Shown here in pieces: positions 16,694-24,492 of a stretch of 59,411 bases of DNA. The position numbers and the translations under genes are program-made. Positions within the stretch are counted from its first letter, which is position 1. The number at the start of each line of letters is the position of its first letter. Below the pieces are notes generated by a model, which was not told where the DNA came from, searched no databases, and saw only the letters and a program-made list of their open reading frames with translations. Source of the DNA: Enterocloster hominis (ex Liu et al. 2021) (GTDB lineage: Bacteria > Bacillota > Clostridia > Lachnospirales > Lachnospiraceae); the NCBI GenBank assembly GCA_014385265.1, contig JACRTJ010000019.1, forward strand, positions 1 to 59,411, in the 5' to 3' direction.

Positions 16694-19316
16694 GAAGCTG
16701 TACCTCCCCCGCTGGCAATGTAAATGTAAAGACTGCTCCATGGGGTGCATTGTCTGAAACAGTCAGCTCCCCCCCGTGGGCGTCTATGATGGACCGGCAG
16801 AGGGAAAGACCGATGCCGCAGTTGCGCCGGCTGTCGGCGATCGGATTCCCTCCGCTGTAAAACATATCGAATACCCTGGGCTTTTCCTGATCTGGGATCC
16901 CAGGCCCATCGTCGGCAATGGAAAGGATGATCGTTCCATCCTTTTTTTCGGACCGGATCGTGATATGGGAGCCGGCGGGCGTATATTCGATGGCGTTATT
17001 GACGATGTTGATGATCACCTGGACGATCAGCCTGGGATCCATCCTGGCCAGGAGAAATTCCTCACCGCTTTCTGTAACGATGGTATGCTCTGCGCTTTTT
17101 TTATTCACATGACGCAATGCCTCGGCCACCACGTCGTCCACCAGATCCTCGGTGATATTTAAATTTAATCGGCCCTCCACCAGCCGGGTGATGGATAACA
17201 GGTTTTCCACCAGATTGATGAGCCACATGGAATTTTCATAAATATCCGTATAAAGCTGTTTCCTCGTCTCCTCGTCAAAGTCCTGGCCCATGGCCAGAAG
17301 ATTGCTGGCGTTTCCGGAAATGGAGGTCAGAGGCGTTCGGAGATCATGGGAAATGGCCCTCAGAAGGTTGGCTCTCAGCTGCTCGTTCTTTGCCAGAACG
17401 GCGGCTTCCTCCTTTTCTCTGGTGCTCTTTTCATTTTCCAGAGCAAAGGCCCATTCTCCCAGTACAGATAAGAGGATGCTGTTTTCCATGGCGTCCAGTT
17501 CTCCGCCTTCCATAACGATCCCAAGGACCCCATAAACGTTTTCGCCCACGCGGATAGCCAGGTACAGACAGCCGGCATCGGAAAAAGTATCCGTGGTGGC
17601 TCCCGCGTGTTTATTATTTTTCAGTGTCCATACGGCCACCTCCCGCTCCCTGGCGGAGATACAGCCGGCATCTGGCTCCGTTTCCCCGGCCTGAAAGATC
17701 TGCGGCTCTCCCAGCACTCCATTTTCCGCCGGATAGACCACAATGTCCTTTTTTAACAGCTTCACCAGCTGGCCCGCAGATACAGAAGTGATCTCCTCCT
17801 GCCCCCTGGCCTGCTGCAGGAGCCGGTTGGTATCAAACAGGATCCGGGTACGGAAGGCCACCTCCGCCGACTGCTTTGCATGGCTCTTCAGCCGCATCAC
17901 CAGAGAGCCTGTGATGAAAGCCGACAGGAACATGACGCTGAAGGTCAGCGGATACCCGGGAGCATATGCCTGGAGTGTATAGCGCGGCTCTGTGAACAGG
18001 AAATTGAACACCAGAACACTGACGGCGGATGAGATCAGGCTGTAAATCTGATTTTTTGTCACCAGGGCCGTCACCAGGACCCCCAGCACATAGATGGTGA
18101 TGATGTTGGCCTCATTGACCCCCAGGTTATAGAAAAAAAATCCAATGCAGCTGGCCGCCAGAAGGATCCCAATGCTTTTTAGGATATCTCCGGCCGAAAA
18201 GACCAGGTGGCGGCGCGTCCCAAAATGCCGTTTTCTGTAAAAGGAAGAGCCCGGATCAGCGTCAGGAATGATATATACGTCCAGATCCGGCGCGTTGGAG
18301 ATCAGCTTTTCGGTCAGGGCAGGCTTGCTGAATATATGATCCCTGGTGGCGGCGCTGCGTCCGATGACGATTTTTGAGACTCCAGAGATCCGGGCAAATT
18401 CAGCGATCTGGAATGGGATATCGTCGCTGTACAGGATCTCGATCCTGGCTCCCAGCTGCTCTGCCAGCCGCATATGGGACTGGAGACGTTTCCGGTCCTC
18501 TTCGTCCATGTATGCCAGATCCGGCGTCTTTACGAACAGGGCCGTAAATGCCCCGCGGAACGCATTTGCCATCCTGGCCGCAGTTCGGACGATCTTTGCG
18601 TTGGAGGGGGATGCCGACAGACAGACCAGAACGTGCTCATCTCCATGAGCAGCTCCGTCTCCCCTGGTCAGCATATTGATCCGGTCGGCACACCGCCTTA
18701 AGGCCACCTCACGCAGGGCCGTCAGATTTGCCACCGTAAAATATGCCGTTCCCGGCGGATGCTCCCCCTCCTTTTCCGCCAGGGCCCCGTTCCTGAGCCG
18801 CTCCAGAAGTTCCCGCGGCTCCAGATCCACCAGCTCCACCTGATCTGCATGATCAAAGACCGAATCCGGGATCCTGTCCTTTACAGGGACCCTGGTAATG
18901 GCCGTCACGATATCATTCAGGCTTTCTATGTTCTGGGCGCTGACTGTGGTATAAACGCTGATCCCGGCCTTCAAGAGCTCCCGGATATCCTGGTATCTCC
19001 TGGAATGCCGGCTCCCCTTAGGGTTTTCGCAGGCCAGATCGTCCATTATGATCAGATCCGGTTTCCTCCGGATGGCCCGGTCCAGGTCAAATTCCTCCAG
19101 CCGTTCCATGGCCCGAAGCCGCTCCGCCAGGGCTGTGTCCTCCAGCGACCGGTACGGCGCAATGGAGCCGATGACCACGTCCATGCCCCGTTCCTCTGCC
19201 GTCAGCGCCGCCTGGAGCATGGCATACGTTTTCCCGACTCCTGCCGCGTATCCAAAAAAGATCTTCAGCTGGCCGCTTTTTCCGCCTTCCCCTGCATTTT
19301 GTCTTTCTTCTGTCAT
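16686..19316 (-). CDS. kdpD: KdpD-type sensor histidine kinase
   Basis: An 876-residue membrane sensor kinase. The N-terminal KdpD domain has a Walker A (GYAAGVGKTYAML, near residue 24) and a Walker B (LIIMDDLACEN). A universal-stress-like domain follows around 220-350 (HVLVCLSASPSNAKIVR). Four membrane segments (DUF4118 type) lie around 380-480, then a GAF-like stretch. The HisKA box ISHDLRTPLTS and HATPase with DDGPGIP and GIGLSLC complete it. The USP domain of KdpD binds cyclic di-AMP in Staphylococcus; whether it does here is unknown. Overlaps kdpE and follows the 39-residue gene at 19347-19466. Confidence 0.95.
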   Translation of the reverse strand: MTEERQNAGEGGKSGQLKIFFGYAAGVGKTYAMLQAALTAEERGMDVVIGSIAPYRSLEDTALAERLRAMERLEEFDLDRAIRRKPDLIIMDDLACENPKGSRHSRRYQDIRELLKAGISVYTTVSAQNIESLNDIVTAITRVPVKDRIPDSVFDHADQVELVDLEPRELLERLRNGALAEKEGEHPPGTAYFTVANLTALREVALRRCADRINMLTRGDGAAHGDEHVLVCLSASPSNAKIVRTAARMANAFRGAFTALFVKTPDLAYMDEEDRKRLQSHMRLAEQLGARIEILYSDDIPFQIAEFARISGVSKIVIGRSAATRDHIFSKPALTEKLISNAPDLDVYIIPDADPGSSFYRKRHFGTRRHLVFSAGDILKSIGILLAASCIGFFFYNLGVNEANIITIYVLGVLVTALVTKNQIYSLISSAVSVLVFNFLFTEPRYTLQAYAPGYPLTFSVMFLSAFITGSLVMRLKSHAKQSAEVAFRTRILFDTNRLLQQARGQEEITSVSAGQLVKLLKKDIVVYPAENGVLGEPQIFQAGETEPDAGCISAREREVAVWTLKNNKHAGATTDTFSDAGCLYLAIRVGENVYGVLGIVMEGGELDAMENSILLSVLGEWAFALENEKSTREKEEAAVLAKNEQLRANLLRAISHDLRTPLTSISGNASNLLAMGQDFDEETRKQLYTDIYENSMWLINLVENLLSITRLVEGRLNLNITEDLVDDVVAEALRHVNKKSAEHTIVTESGEEFLLARMDPRLIVQVIINIVNNAIEYTPAGSHITIRSEKKDGTIILSIADDGPGIPDQEKPRVFDMFYSGGNPIADSRRNCGIGLSLCRSIIDAHGGELTVSDNAPHGAVFTFTLPAGEVQLHE

Positions 19317-19346
19317 TGCCAGTCTCCTTCCCGGAATATACCACTA

Positions 19347-19466
19347 TTATATATCATCCTGGTCCGGGAACTCAAGGCTGTCAAAAAAAACGTCTGCCTT
19401 CCCCATAAAACGCCAGCTTCCATAAAATGACGCCAATACCAGACAGAGCAGGATCGCTTCCTTCAT
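19347..19466 (-). CDS. Putative 39-residue membrane peptide between trkA and kdpD
   Basis: A short open frame in the gap between trkA and kdpD, same strand. It begins ATG at 19466 and ends TAA at 19349-19347. The N-terminal half is hydrophobic (MKEAILLCLVLASFYGSW); the rest is soluble and acidic, ending DQDDI. The ribosome site (AAGAAGTGA, six bases ahead) is moderate. It recalls, by size and topology only, the small KdpF subunit that accompanies Kdp ATPase. I do not recognise the sequence. It fills most of a 168-base gap in a tight operon. Confidence 0.45.
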   Translation of the reverse strand: MKEAILLCLVLASFYGSWRFMGKADVFFDSLEFPDQDDI

Positions 19467-19484
19467 ACGGGTCACTTCTTTCTT

Positions 19485-20132
19485 TTAAATGTGGAAACAC
19501 CTTTGGATATCCCGGATATTCCCAAGAACCAGCATGGTATCCTCTGCCGGAAGGACCGTATCCGGCGAGATATTCAGCTTCATCTTTCCATCATGCTTCA
19601 GGGCCATGATGTTTATGTTGTATTTTCTTCTCACGTTGAGCTGGCCGATGGTCTTTTCCGCCCAGCCCTCCGGGACTGCCACCTCAAAGATCGCATGCTC
19701 CTCATCCAGCTCCACATAATCAAAAATGTGGTCTGCGCTGTAACGGATGGCGGTCCAGGCAGCCAGCTGTTTTTCTGGATACACCACCTCGTCCGCTCCA
19801 TTCCTCAAAAGGAATTTGGCCTGGACGTCCCTGGCGGCCCTGGATACCACATAGCCAGCTCCCAGCTCCTTTAAAAGGGAGGTGGTCTCCAGGGAGCTCT
19901 GGAAATTGTCTCCAATGGCTACGATGCAGACGTCAAAGTTCCGCACTCCCAGGGAGCTTAAAAACTCCTCGTCTGTGGCGTCTCCGATCTGGGCGTTAGT
20001 CACATAGGGAAGCACCGCCTCCACCCGCTTTTCATCTGTGTCCACGGCCATGACCTGGTGATGGAGCTCGTCCAGCTTCATGGCGATATGTCTTCCAAAT
20101 CTTCCTAATCCGATCAGTAGTATAGATTTCAT
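19485..20132 (-). CDS. Potassium uptake regulatory subunit TrkA/KtrA
   Basis: A 215-residue cytosolic RCK protein that gates a TrkH/KtrB-type potassium channel. The Rossmann motif GLGRFGRHIA is near residues 8-17; the conserved acidic residue VDTD ends strand 2; the C-terminal TrkA_C domain (residues 135-215) has MKLNISPDTVLPAEDTMLVLG. Size fits KtrA (single RCK) rather than the double-length E. coli TrkA. Sits 15 bases after the trkH stop. Confidence 0.93.
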   Translation of the reverse strand: MKSILLIGLGRFGRHIAMKLDELHHQVMAVDTDEKRVEAVLPYVTNAQIGDATDEEFLSSLGVRNFDVCIVAIGDNFQSSLETTSLLKELGAGYVVSRAARDVQAKFLLRNGADEVVYPEKQLAAWTAIRYSADHIFDYVELDEEHAIFEVAVPEGWAEKTIGQLNVRRKYNINIMALKHDGKMKLNISPDTVLPAEDTMLVLGNIRDIQRCFHI

Positions 20133-20147
20133 GATTTAATTCCTCCT

Positions 20148-21515
20148 TTATCCCACTGTGATCCGTTCCTGCGGGAACGCGGATCCGCTGACACAGCGGC
20201 TGGATACAGCCGCGTAAATGATCGTAAGTCCTCCCACCCGGCCAAAAAACATAAGACCGATGAGGATCAGCTGGGAGATCCGTCCCAGCTCCGGCGTAAC
20301 GCCAAGGGACAGCCCCACGGTGCCGATGGCCGAGGCAGTCTCAAATAATGCGTCCAGAAGAGGGATTCCCTCCTCATAGCTGATGAACATGCCGCCTGCC
20401 AAAAACAGCCCCAGATACATCAGAAGAATGGCTCCGGCGTTGCGGATGGCCTCCTCCGGGATCCTGCGCTGAAAGAAATGGGCGCTCTCCTTCTGCCGGA
20501 ACACCGCCCTGGCAGAGGAGAAGATCACGGCAATGGTGGTGGTCTTCATTCCTCCGGCGGTGGATCCGGGAGAGCCACCGATGAGCATTAAAACGATCAT
20601 GAGCATCTGGCCTGCCTCGGTCATTTTTGTCAGATCTGCTGTGTTGAAGCCGGCAGTCCTGGGCGTCACTGACTGGAACAGAGCGCTTAATAGCCGCGTT
20701 CCCAGAGGCAGCTCCGAAAATTCAAAGAAGAAAAACCAGGCGGCCGGAGCTGCGATCAGCACTGCCGTTGTCACCAGGATCACCTTGCTCTGCATCCGGT
20801 ACCGGCTGAAATGGAGCCGGTTCCTCTTCACATCCTCCCAGGTCAGAAAGCCGATGCCTCCTACGATGATGAGCGCCATGATCGTCAGATTGATCACTGG
20901 CTGGGACGCGTATGTAGTCAGGGAGGAAAAAGGAGACCGGATCCCGATCAGATCGAAGCCCGCGTTGCAGAAGGCGGAAATGGAGTGGAACATGGCATAC
21001 CAGACTCCCTTAAGGAAGCCAAAATCCCGTACAAACACTGGAGCCATGGCCACAGCTCCCAGAAGCTCCACCAGAAATACCGTTTTCAGGATAAATTCCG
21101 TCATACGGACGATGCCGCCCACCTGGGGAGCGGAAATGGACTCCCGCATGGTGCTCCGCTGCATAAGACTGATCTTCCGGCCCGAGAAAATAGCCACTGC
21201 CACAGAGACTGTCACCACGCCCATGCCTCCGATCTGGATCAGAAACAGGATCACCGCCTGTCCGAACATGGACCAGTAGGAGGCTGTATCATGGAGCACC
21301 AGTCCGGTCACACATACCGCCGAGGTGGATGTAAAGAGAGCGTCCAGAAAGGACGCGCCCTGTCCGTCCCTGGTGGCCAGGGGCAGCGTCAGACAAAGGC
21401 TGCCCAGAAGGATCACCAGCATAAAGCCCAGGATGATCACCTGGAACGAGGAAACGTGTCTGTGTATCTTTTCTTTAAACTTTGCATTGATCTCCCACCT
21501 GAGGTTCTGCCACAT
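20148..21515 (-). CDS. Potassium uptake protein TrkH/KtrB family
   Basis: The membrane channel of the Trk/Ktr system, about 455 residues with four pore repeats. Selectivity-filter-like segments are visible: SAVCVTGLVL, SAFCNAGFD, TPRTAGFNT and SAIGTVGLSL, each with the conserved Gly. A GGSPGSTAGGMKTTT loop is characteristic of KtrB/TrkH. The frame opens at a GTG nine bases earlier; AGGCAGG is better placed for the ATG at 21515, but either is possible. First gene of the trkH-trkA-(39 aa)-kdpD-kdpE run. Confidence 0.93.
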   Translation of the reverse strand: MWQNLRWEINAKFKEKIHRHVSSFQVIILGFMLVILLGSLCLTLPLATRDGQGASFLDALFTSTSAVCVTGLVLHDTASYWSMFGQAVILFLIQIGGMGVVTVSVAVAIFSGRKISLMQRSTMRESISAPQVGGIVRMTEFILKTVFLVELLGAVAMAPVFVRDFGFLKGVWYAMFHSISAFCNAGFDLIGIRSPFSSLTTYASQPVINLTIMALIIVGGIGFLTWEDVKRNRLHFSRYRMQSKVILVTTAVLIAAPAAWFFFFEFSELPLGTRLLSALFQSVTPRTAGFNTADLTKMTEAGQMLMIVLMLIGGSPGSTAGGMKTTTIAVIFSSARAVFRQKESAHFFQRRIPEEAIRNAGAILLMYLGLFLAGGMFISYEEGIPLLDALFETASAIGTVGLSLGVTPELGRISQLILIGLMFFGRVGGLTIIYAAVSSRCVSGSAFPQERITVG

Positions 21516-21731
21516 ATTCCGCACCTGCCTGTAAATCTTCTTATTAATATGGTCTTTATTGCATCCTTATTATATCTTTAAACGCATTAAGCCGGTATGA
21601 GTATATAAGGCTCCGTATTAATATTGTATAAAGACGGGCAGGGACAGGAGCGCAGGGGATCTTAAAACAGGGGGAAGGTTCTGGATGTGCATTAGAAGCG
21701 GATGAAGAAACGGTTTTTATGAAAAAAACGT

Positions 21732-21767
21732 AAAAAGGCCGCCCCCGGCATATCACCGGAGACGGCC
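21732..21767 (-). terminator. Terminator of the lipoprotein/YHYH transcript
   Basis: On the minus strand a 12-base stem with two G-U pairs (21767-21756 with 21748-21737) and a seven-base loop is followed by TTTTT. It lies 59 bases after the lipoprotein stop. The rest of 21516-21825 holds no gene; it must carry the trkH promoter, for which I see only weak candidates (TATACT near 21600, TATAAT near 21575). Confidence 0.85.
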
Positions 21768-21825
21768 CATAGTATCCGCTGCGTTTTTATGTTTTACCCC
21801 ACAGCCATTTTCCCGTCCTAGAACA

Positions 21826-22710
21826 TCACGGCTCCTTCAGACTGTGTCCAACCTGTGCTTCAGTGAGAACGACCAGAAGGGCGTCCTCCGCCAGTTTCCC
21901 ATAGCTGGTCCCCTGGCTGTCTGTTCTGGAAAAATATCCCGTATCGCTTTGCAGCTGATAAACCATCTCTCCTATTTTTATCTGGACATCGAAGCTTTCT
22001 CCTTCACCAGGGGCTTCCATTGCCTCTTCCCTCAGCGCCGTCTCAAAAAAATACAGGGCATACCCACAGGCCAGCTTGTTCATTTTTGTTTCATATCCAG
22101 ACTCTGGAACAGAAGCAGTTCCCGAATACAGCGGATCCTCTGTATTTGTCCTTACCTCAGCCGCCAGTTTCCCCAGCCTGGAAAAATCGAATGCTCCCGC
22201 AGGCCCCTTGATCTCAGATATGGGACGTCTGTCCGGGCCTGCAATCGTGATATACTGATAATTTCCAGTCATGTCCTGATAAATGGAAAGGGAAACCTCC
22301 ATTTCATCGGTCTGGATTTTATACTTTTCCACGATTCCCCCCGCCTCCCTGGGGCCGGCGCTCTCAAATCCACTGAGGTCCGCCGCATACAGTTCGTCCA
22401 GGATCTGATCTCTTTCCTCCTGGCTGGTCATGACCGTGATATCATCCAGCCCCCGGCGGTCCACCACCAGCATAAGATCCCGGACAGAATCCCTCTCGCA
22501 TAAAAGCTCCCCAAGATCCTGGACCAGAACAGAAGTGGATTCTTCAGTCTGCTCCACAGGCAGCTCTTCTGACATGCTCTCTGTCACCACTGCGTTCTTA
22601 TCCGGAATATCCGTTTCATTTCCTGTATCCGTCATATCGCCTTTACAGCCCGACAAAAGGAAAGAAAACAGGATCAATAAAACCGGCCGTTGGATCCATG
22701 CAGGCTTCAT
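21826..22710 (-). CDS. Putative lipoprotein of unknown function
   Basis: A 294-residue secreted protein with a lipoprotein signal: basic start, hydrophobic stretch VLLILFSFLLSG and lipobox LSGC, with Cys22 as the acylated residue. A Glu/Thr-rich spacer follows, then a globular domain from about residue 60. No catalytic motif is recognised. It lies 12 bases after the YHYH gene and ends the transcript that may begin at the sigma-54 promoter 6 kb upstream; linkage across the 23281-23316 gap is inferred, not shown. Confidence 0.75.
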   Translation of the reverse strand: MKPAWIQRPVLLILFSFLLSGCKGDMTDTGNETDIPDKNAVVTESMSEELPVEQTEESTSVLVQDLGELLCERDSVRDLMLVVDRRGLDDITVMTSQEERDQILDELYAADLSGFESAGPREAGGIVEKYKIQTDEMEVSLSIYQDMTGNYQYITIAGPDRRPISEIKGPAGAFDFSRLGKLAAEVRTNTEDPLYSGTASVPESGYETKMNKLACGYALYFFETALREEAMEAPGEGESFDVQIKIGEMVYQLQSDTGYFSRTDSQGTSYGKLAEDALLVVLTEAQVGHSLKEP

Positions 22711-22722
22711 TTCTTCCCCCCC

Positions 22723-23280
22723 TTAATGGCAGATGCGCCCCTCGCCGTGGCCGCAGCCCATATAATGGGTATAGTAGGCCGCCAGATCATCTCCGTAGGC
22801 CGCCGCCAGGTCTGCATTCTGTTCCTTATATACTGCCACATTGAAATCCGCGCAGCCGGGCCGGCCTTCCTTCATGCCGCAGGTGAGGAAGTGCTCCTGG
22901 AGCTGGTCCGTATCGTATCCAAAGGCCTCGTAAAGGTCCGAATTGTGATCCGCGTAGTAGATGGGATCAAAGACCATGTAAAGATTCTCCGGCGCCTCCG
23001 CAACCGTCTCCTCTGGGGAAACCGCTGGAGCAGCCTCCTCTACATAAGATGCATAGGGGCAGACGCCGTTTTCGTGCAGATGGGCCGGATGGCCGCCGCA
23101 GTGATAGTGGTAGCTGCCCAGTCCGCTCTTATTTTTATTGTCCCGGTGGCCGCCGTACCGGTCTGTACGGCCGCTGTGGGCCTCTGCCACAAGAACGCCG
23201 GAGTCTCCCGGAACTGCCTGGGGAACCCAGGCGCAGATCATCAGGGCCGCTAAAAATGCTGCTGTTTTTCTCTTTTTCAT
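22723..23280 (-). CDS. Secreted YHYH-motif protein
   Basis: A 185-residue exported protein with a signal peptide (MKKRKTAAFLAALMICAW) and probable cleavage after AEA. A His/Cys-rich module, HSGRTDRYGGHRDNKNKSG followed by YHYHCGGHPAHLH, gives the family its informal YHYH name; the His cluster suggests metal binding. After a Pro/Glu linker comes a repeat-like tail with DPIYYADHNSDLYEAFG and a second, degenerate copy. AAAAGGAGGACTAG precedes the start. Follows the NAD-kinase-like gene by 36 bases with no strong terminator between. Confidence 0.8.
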   Translation of the reverse strand: MKKRKTAAFLAALMICAWVPQAVPGDSGVLVAEAHSGRTDRYGGHRDNKNKSGLGSYHYHCGGHPAHLHENGVCPYASYVEEAAPAVSPEETVAEAPENLYMVFDPIYYADHNSDLYEAFGYDTDQLQEHFLTCGMKEGRPGCADFNVAVYKEQNADLAAAYGDDLAAYYTHYMGCGHGEGRICH

Positions 23281-23316
23281 CTCTAGTCCTCCTTTTTATA
23301 TACAGAGCTTTTTCTC

Positions 23317-24492
23317 TTATTCCTCTGCCACCTTACATACGGTGGCCTCCCCGTAGGCGGAGATCGCTTTATAATATCCGCACAGGGAATGATTCAGTTC
23401 TTCATCATAGGTATCCACCAGAAGCGGTCTTCCGGAAAGGGAAGCCAGCTTTGTCTTTGTGGCCAGAATGATGATATTCTCTTTTCCCACTTCCCGGATC
23501 ACCTCCGGCGTCAGCTGCTGGTTTCCGCGGCCAAAGAGGTATCCCTGGCCGCCGGTGATGGTAACGATCATCTTTGCCCTCTTCCCCTTTATATAGGAAA
23601 GAAGCTCTTTACCGCCGAGATCGTTGGCCACCAGCTCCTTATTCCGGATCAGATCCACGCCGATCAGCGTGTTCTTAAGGCCCAGAACCTCCATGATCCC
23701 CCGGGTAGTGGTTCCGGCCCCAATGATATAATAGGTATCCGGTTCCATCTGCCTAATGGCCTCATAAGCAATGGATTCCATGGCCGCCGCATCCGATAAG
23801 GGGGACGGGGCCTTTTTGTTCTGGGTCAGGGTCCATTCCTTGGGAACCCTCAAATACCCGTACAGGCGGGTGTTGATATGTTCCTTCCGGTACTGCTCCT
23901 CGTCGATGTCCAGGACTTCCTCCTCCTGGGTCATGGAGAGCTTTCCCGTCAGCCATAAAAGCGCCAGACGGCCTGCTGCTCTGGGATTTTTCGCATAGAC
24001 CGGAGAATGGATCTTCACTCCTGCAGGGATCCCCACACAGGGAGAAGACAGCTCCACGGCCTGGTACACATCCCTGGCAGTACCGTCTCCTCCGGCAAAG
24101 AGGATCAGATCCACCTTTTCCGAAAGAAGCCATTCTGCCAGCTTCCTGGTGTCCTCTGCCGATGTGGCGGAAAGTGACTCCGGCAGCGCTCCCGCATCCA
24201 TTGAAGCGCCATCAGACTCCATTCCGGCCCCAGCGGCAGCCGTACCTGGCCGCAGCACCGTCTGAAATCCCATTTCTTCTGCTGTATCCCCGCCCATGGC
24301 TCCCGGGCATGTGTATACAAGGATCTCCTCCTTCACCGGCAGGAGCTCCGAAAGGGCAGCCTTCGCCCGATCACCGGCCCTTGGAACAGCACCGCGGCGA
24401 AAAGCTTCCGCCGCGGTGTTGTCAGTACCTTTCAATCCGACACTTCCGCCCATTCCGGCGATCGGATTTATGATCAGTCCTAATTTTTTCAT
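23317..24492 (-). CDS. ATP-NAD kinase family protein
   Basis: About 391 residues, longer than ordinary NAD kinase. The start MKKLGLIINPIAGMGGSVG and the GGDGTARDV motif (phosphate donor and catalytic loop) are typical of the family branch that includes AcoX-like proteins near catabolic operons. A stretch around residues 65-105 is an Ala/Gly/Met-rich insert. It could phosphorylate NAD or another dinucleotide or act as a regulator. Start ATG overlaps the GcvPB stop (TAATG), so it is translationally coupled to it. It belongs to the sigma-54 island. Confidence 0.8.
   Translation of the reverse strand: MKKLGLIINPIAGMGGSVGLKGTDNTAAEAFRRGAVPRAGDRAKAALSELLPVKEEILVYTCPGAMGGDTAEEMGFQTVLRPGTAAAGAGMESDGASMDAGALPESLSATSAEDTRKLAEWLLSEKVDLILFAGGDGTARDVYQAVELSSPCVGIPAGVKIHSPVYAKNPRAAGRLALLWLTGKLSMTQEEEVLDIDEEQYRKEHINTRLYGYLRVPKEWTLTQNKKAPSPLSDAAAMESIAYEAIRQMEPDTYYIIGAGTTTRGIMEVLGLKNTLIGVDLIRNKELVANDLGGKELLSYIKGKRAKMIVTITGGQGYLFGRGNQQLTPEVIREVGKENIIILATKTKLASLSGRPLLVDTYDEELNHSLCGYYKAISAYGEATVCKVAEE

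Noticed and set aside
15995..21515. kdpF, kdpA, kdpB or kdpC near kdpDE
   Set aside because: No frame has the P-type ATPase DKTGT motif or KdpA-like segments; the only small gene is at 19347-19466 and does not resemble KdpF in sequence.
20533..21581. Plus-strand frames of 248-256 residues over trkH
   Set aside because: Antisense shadows; the minus-strand frame has a complete set of TrkH motifs.
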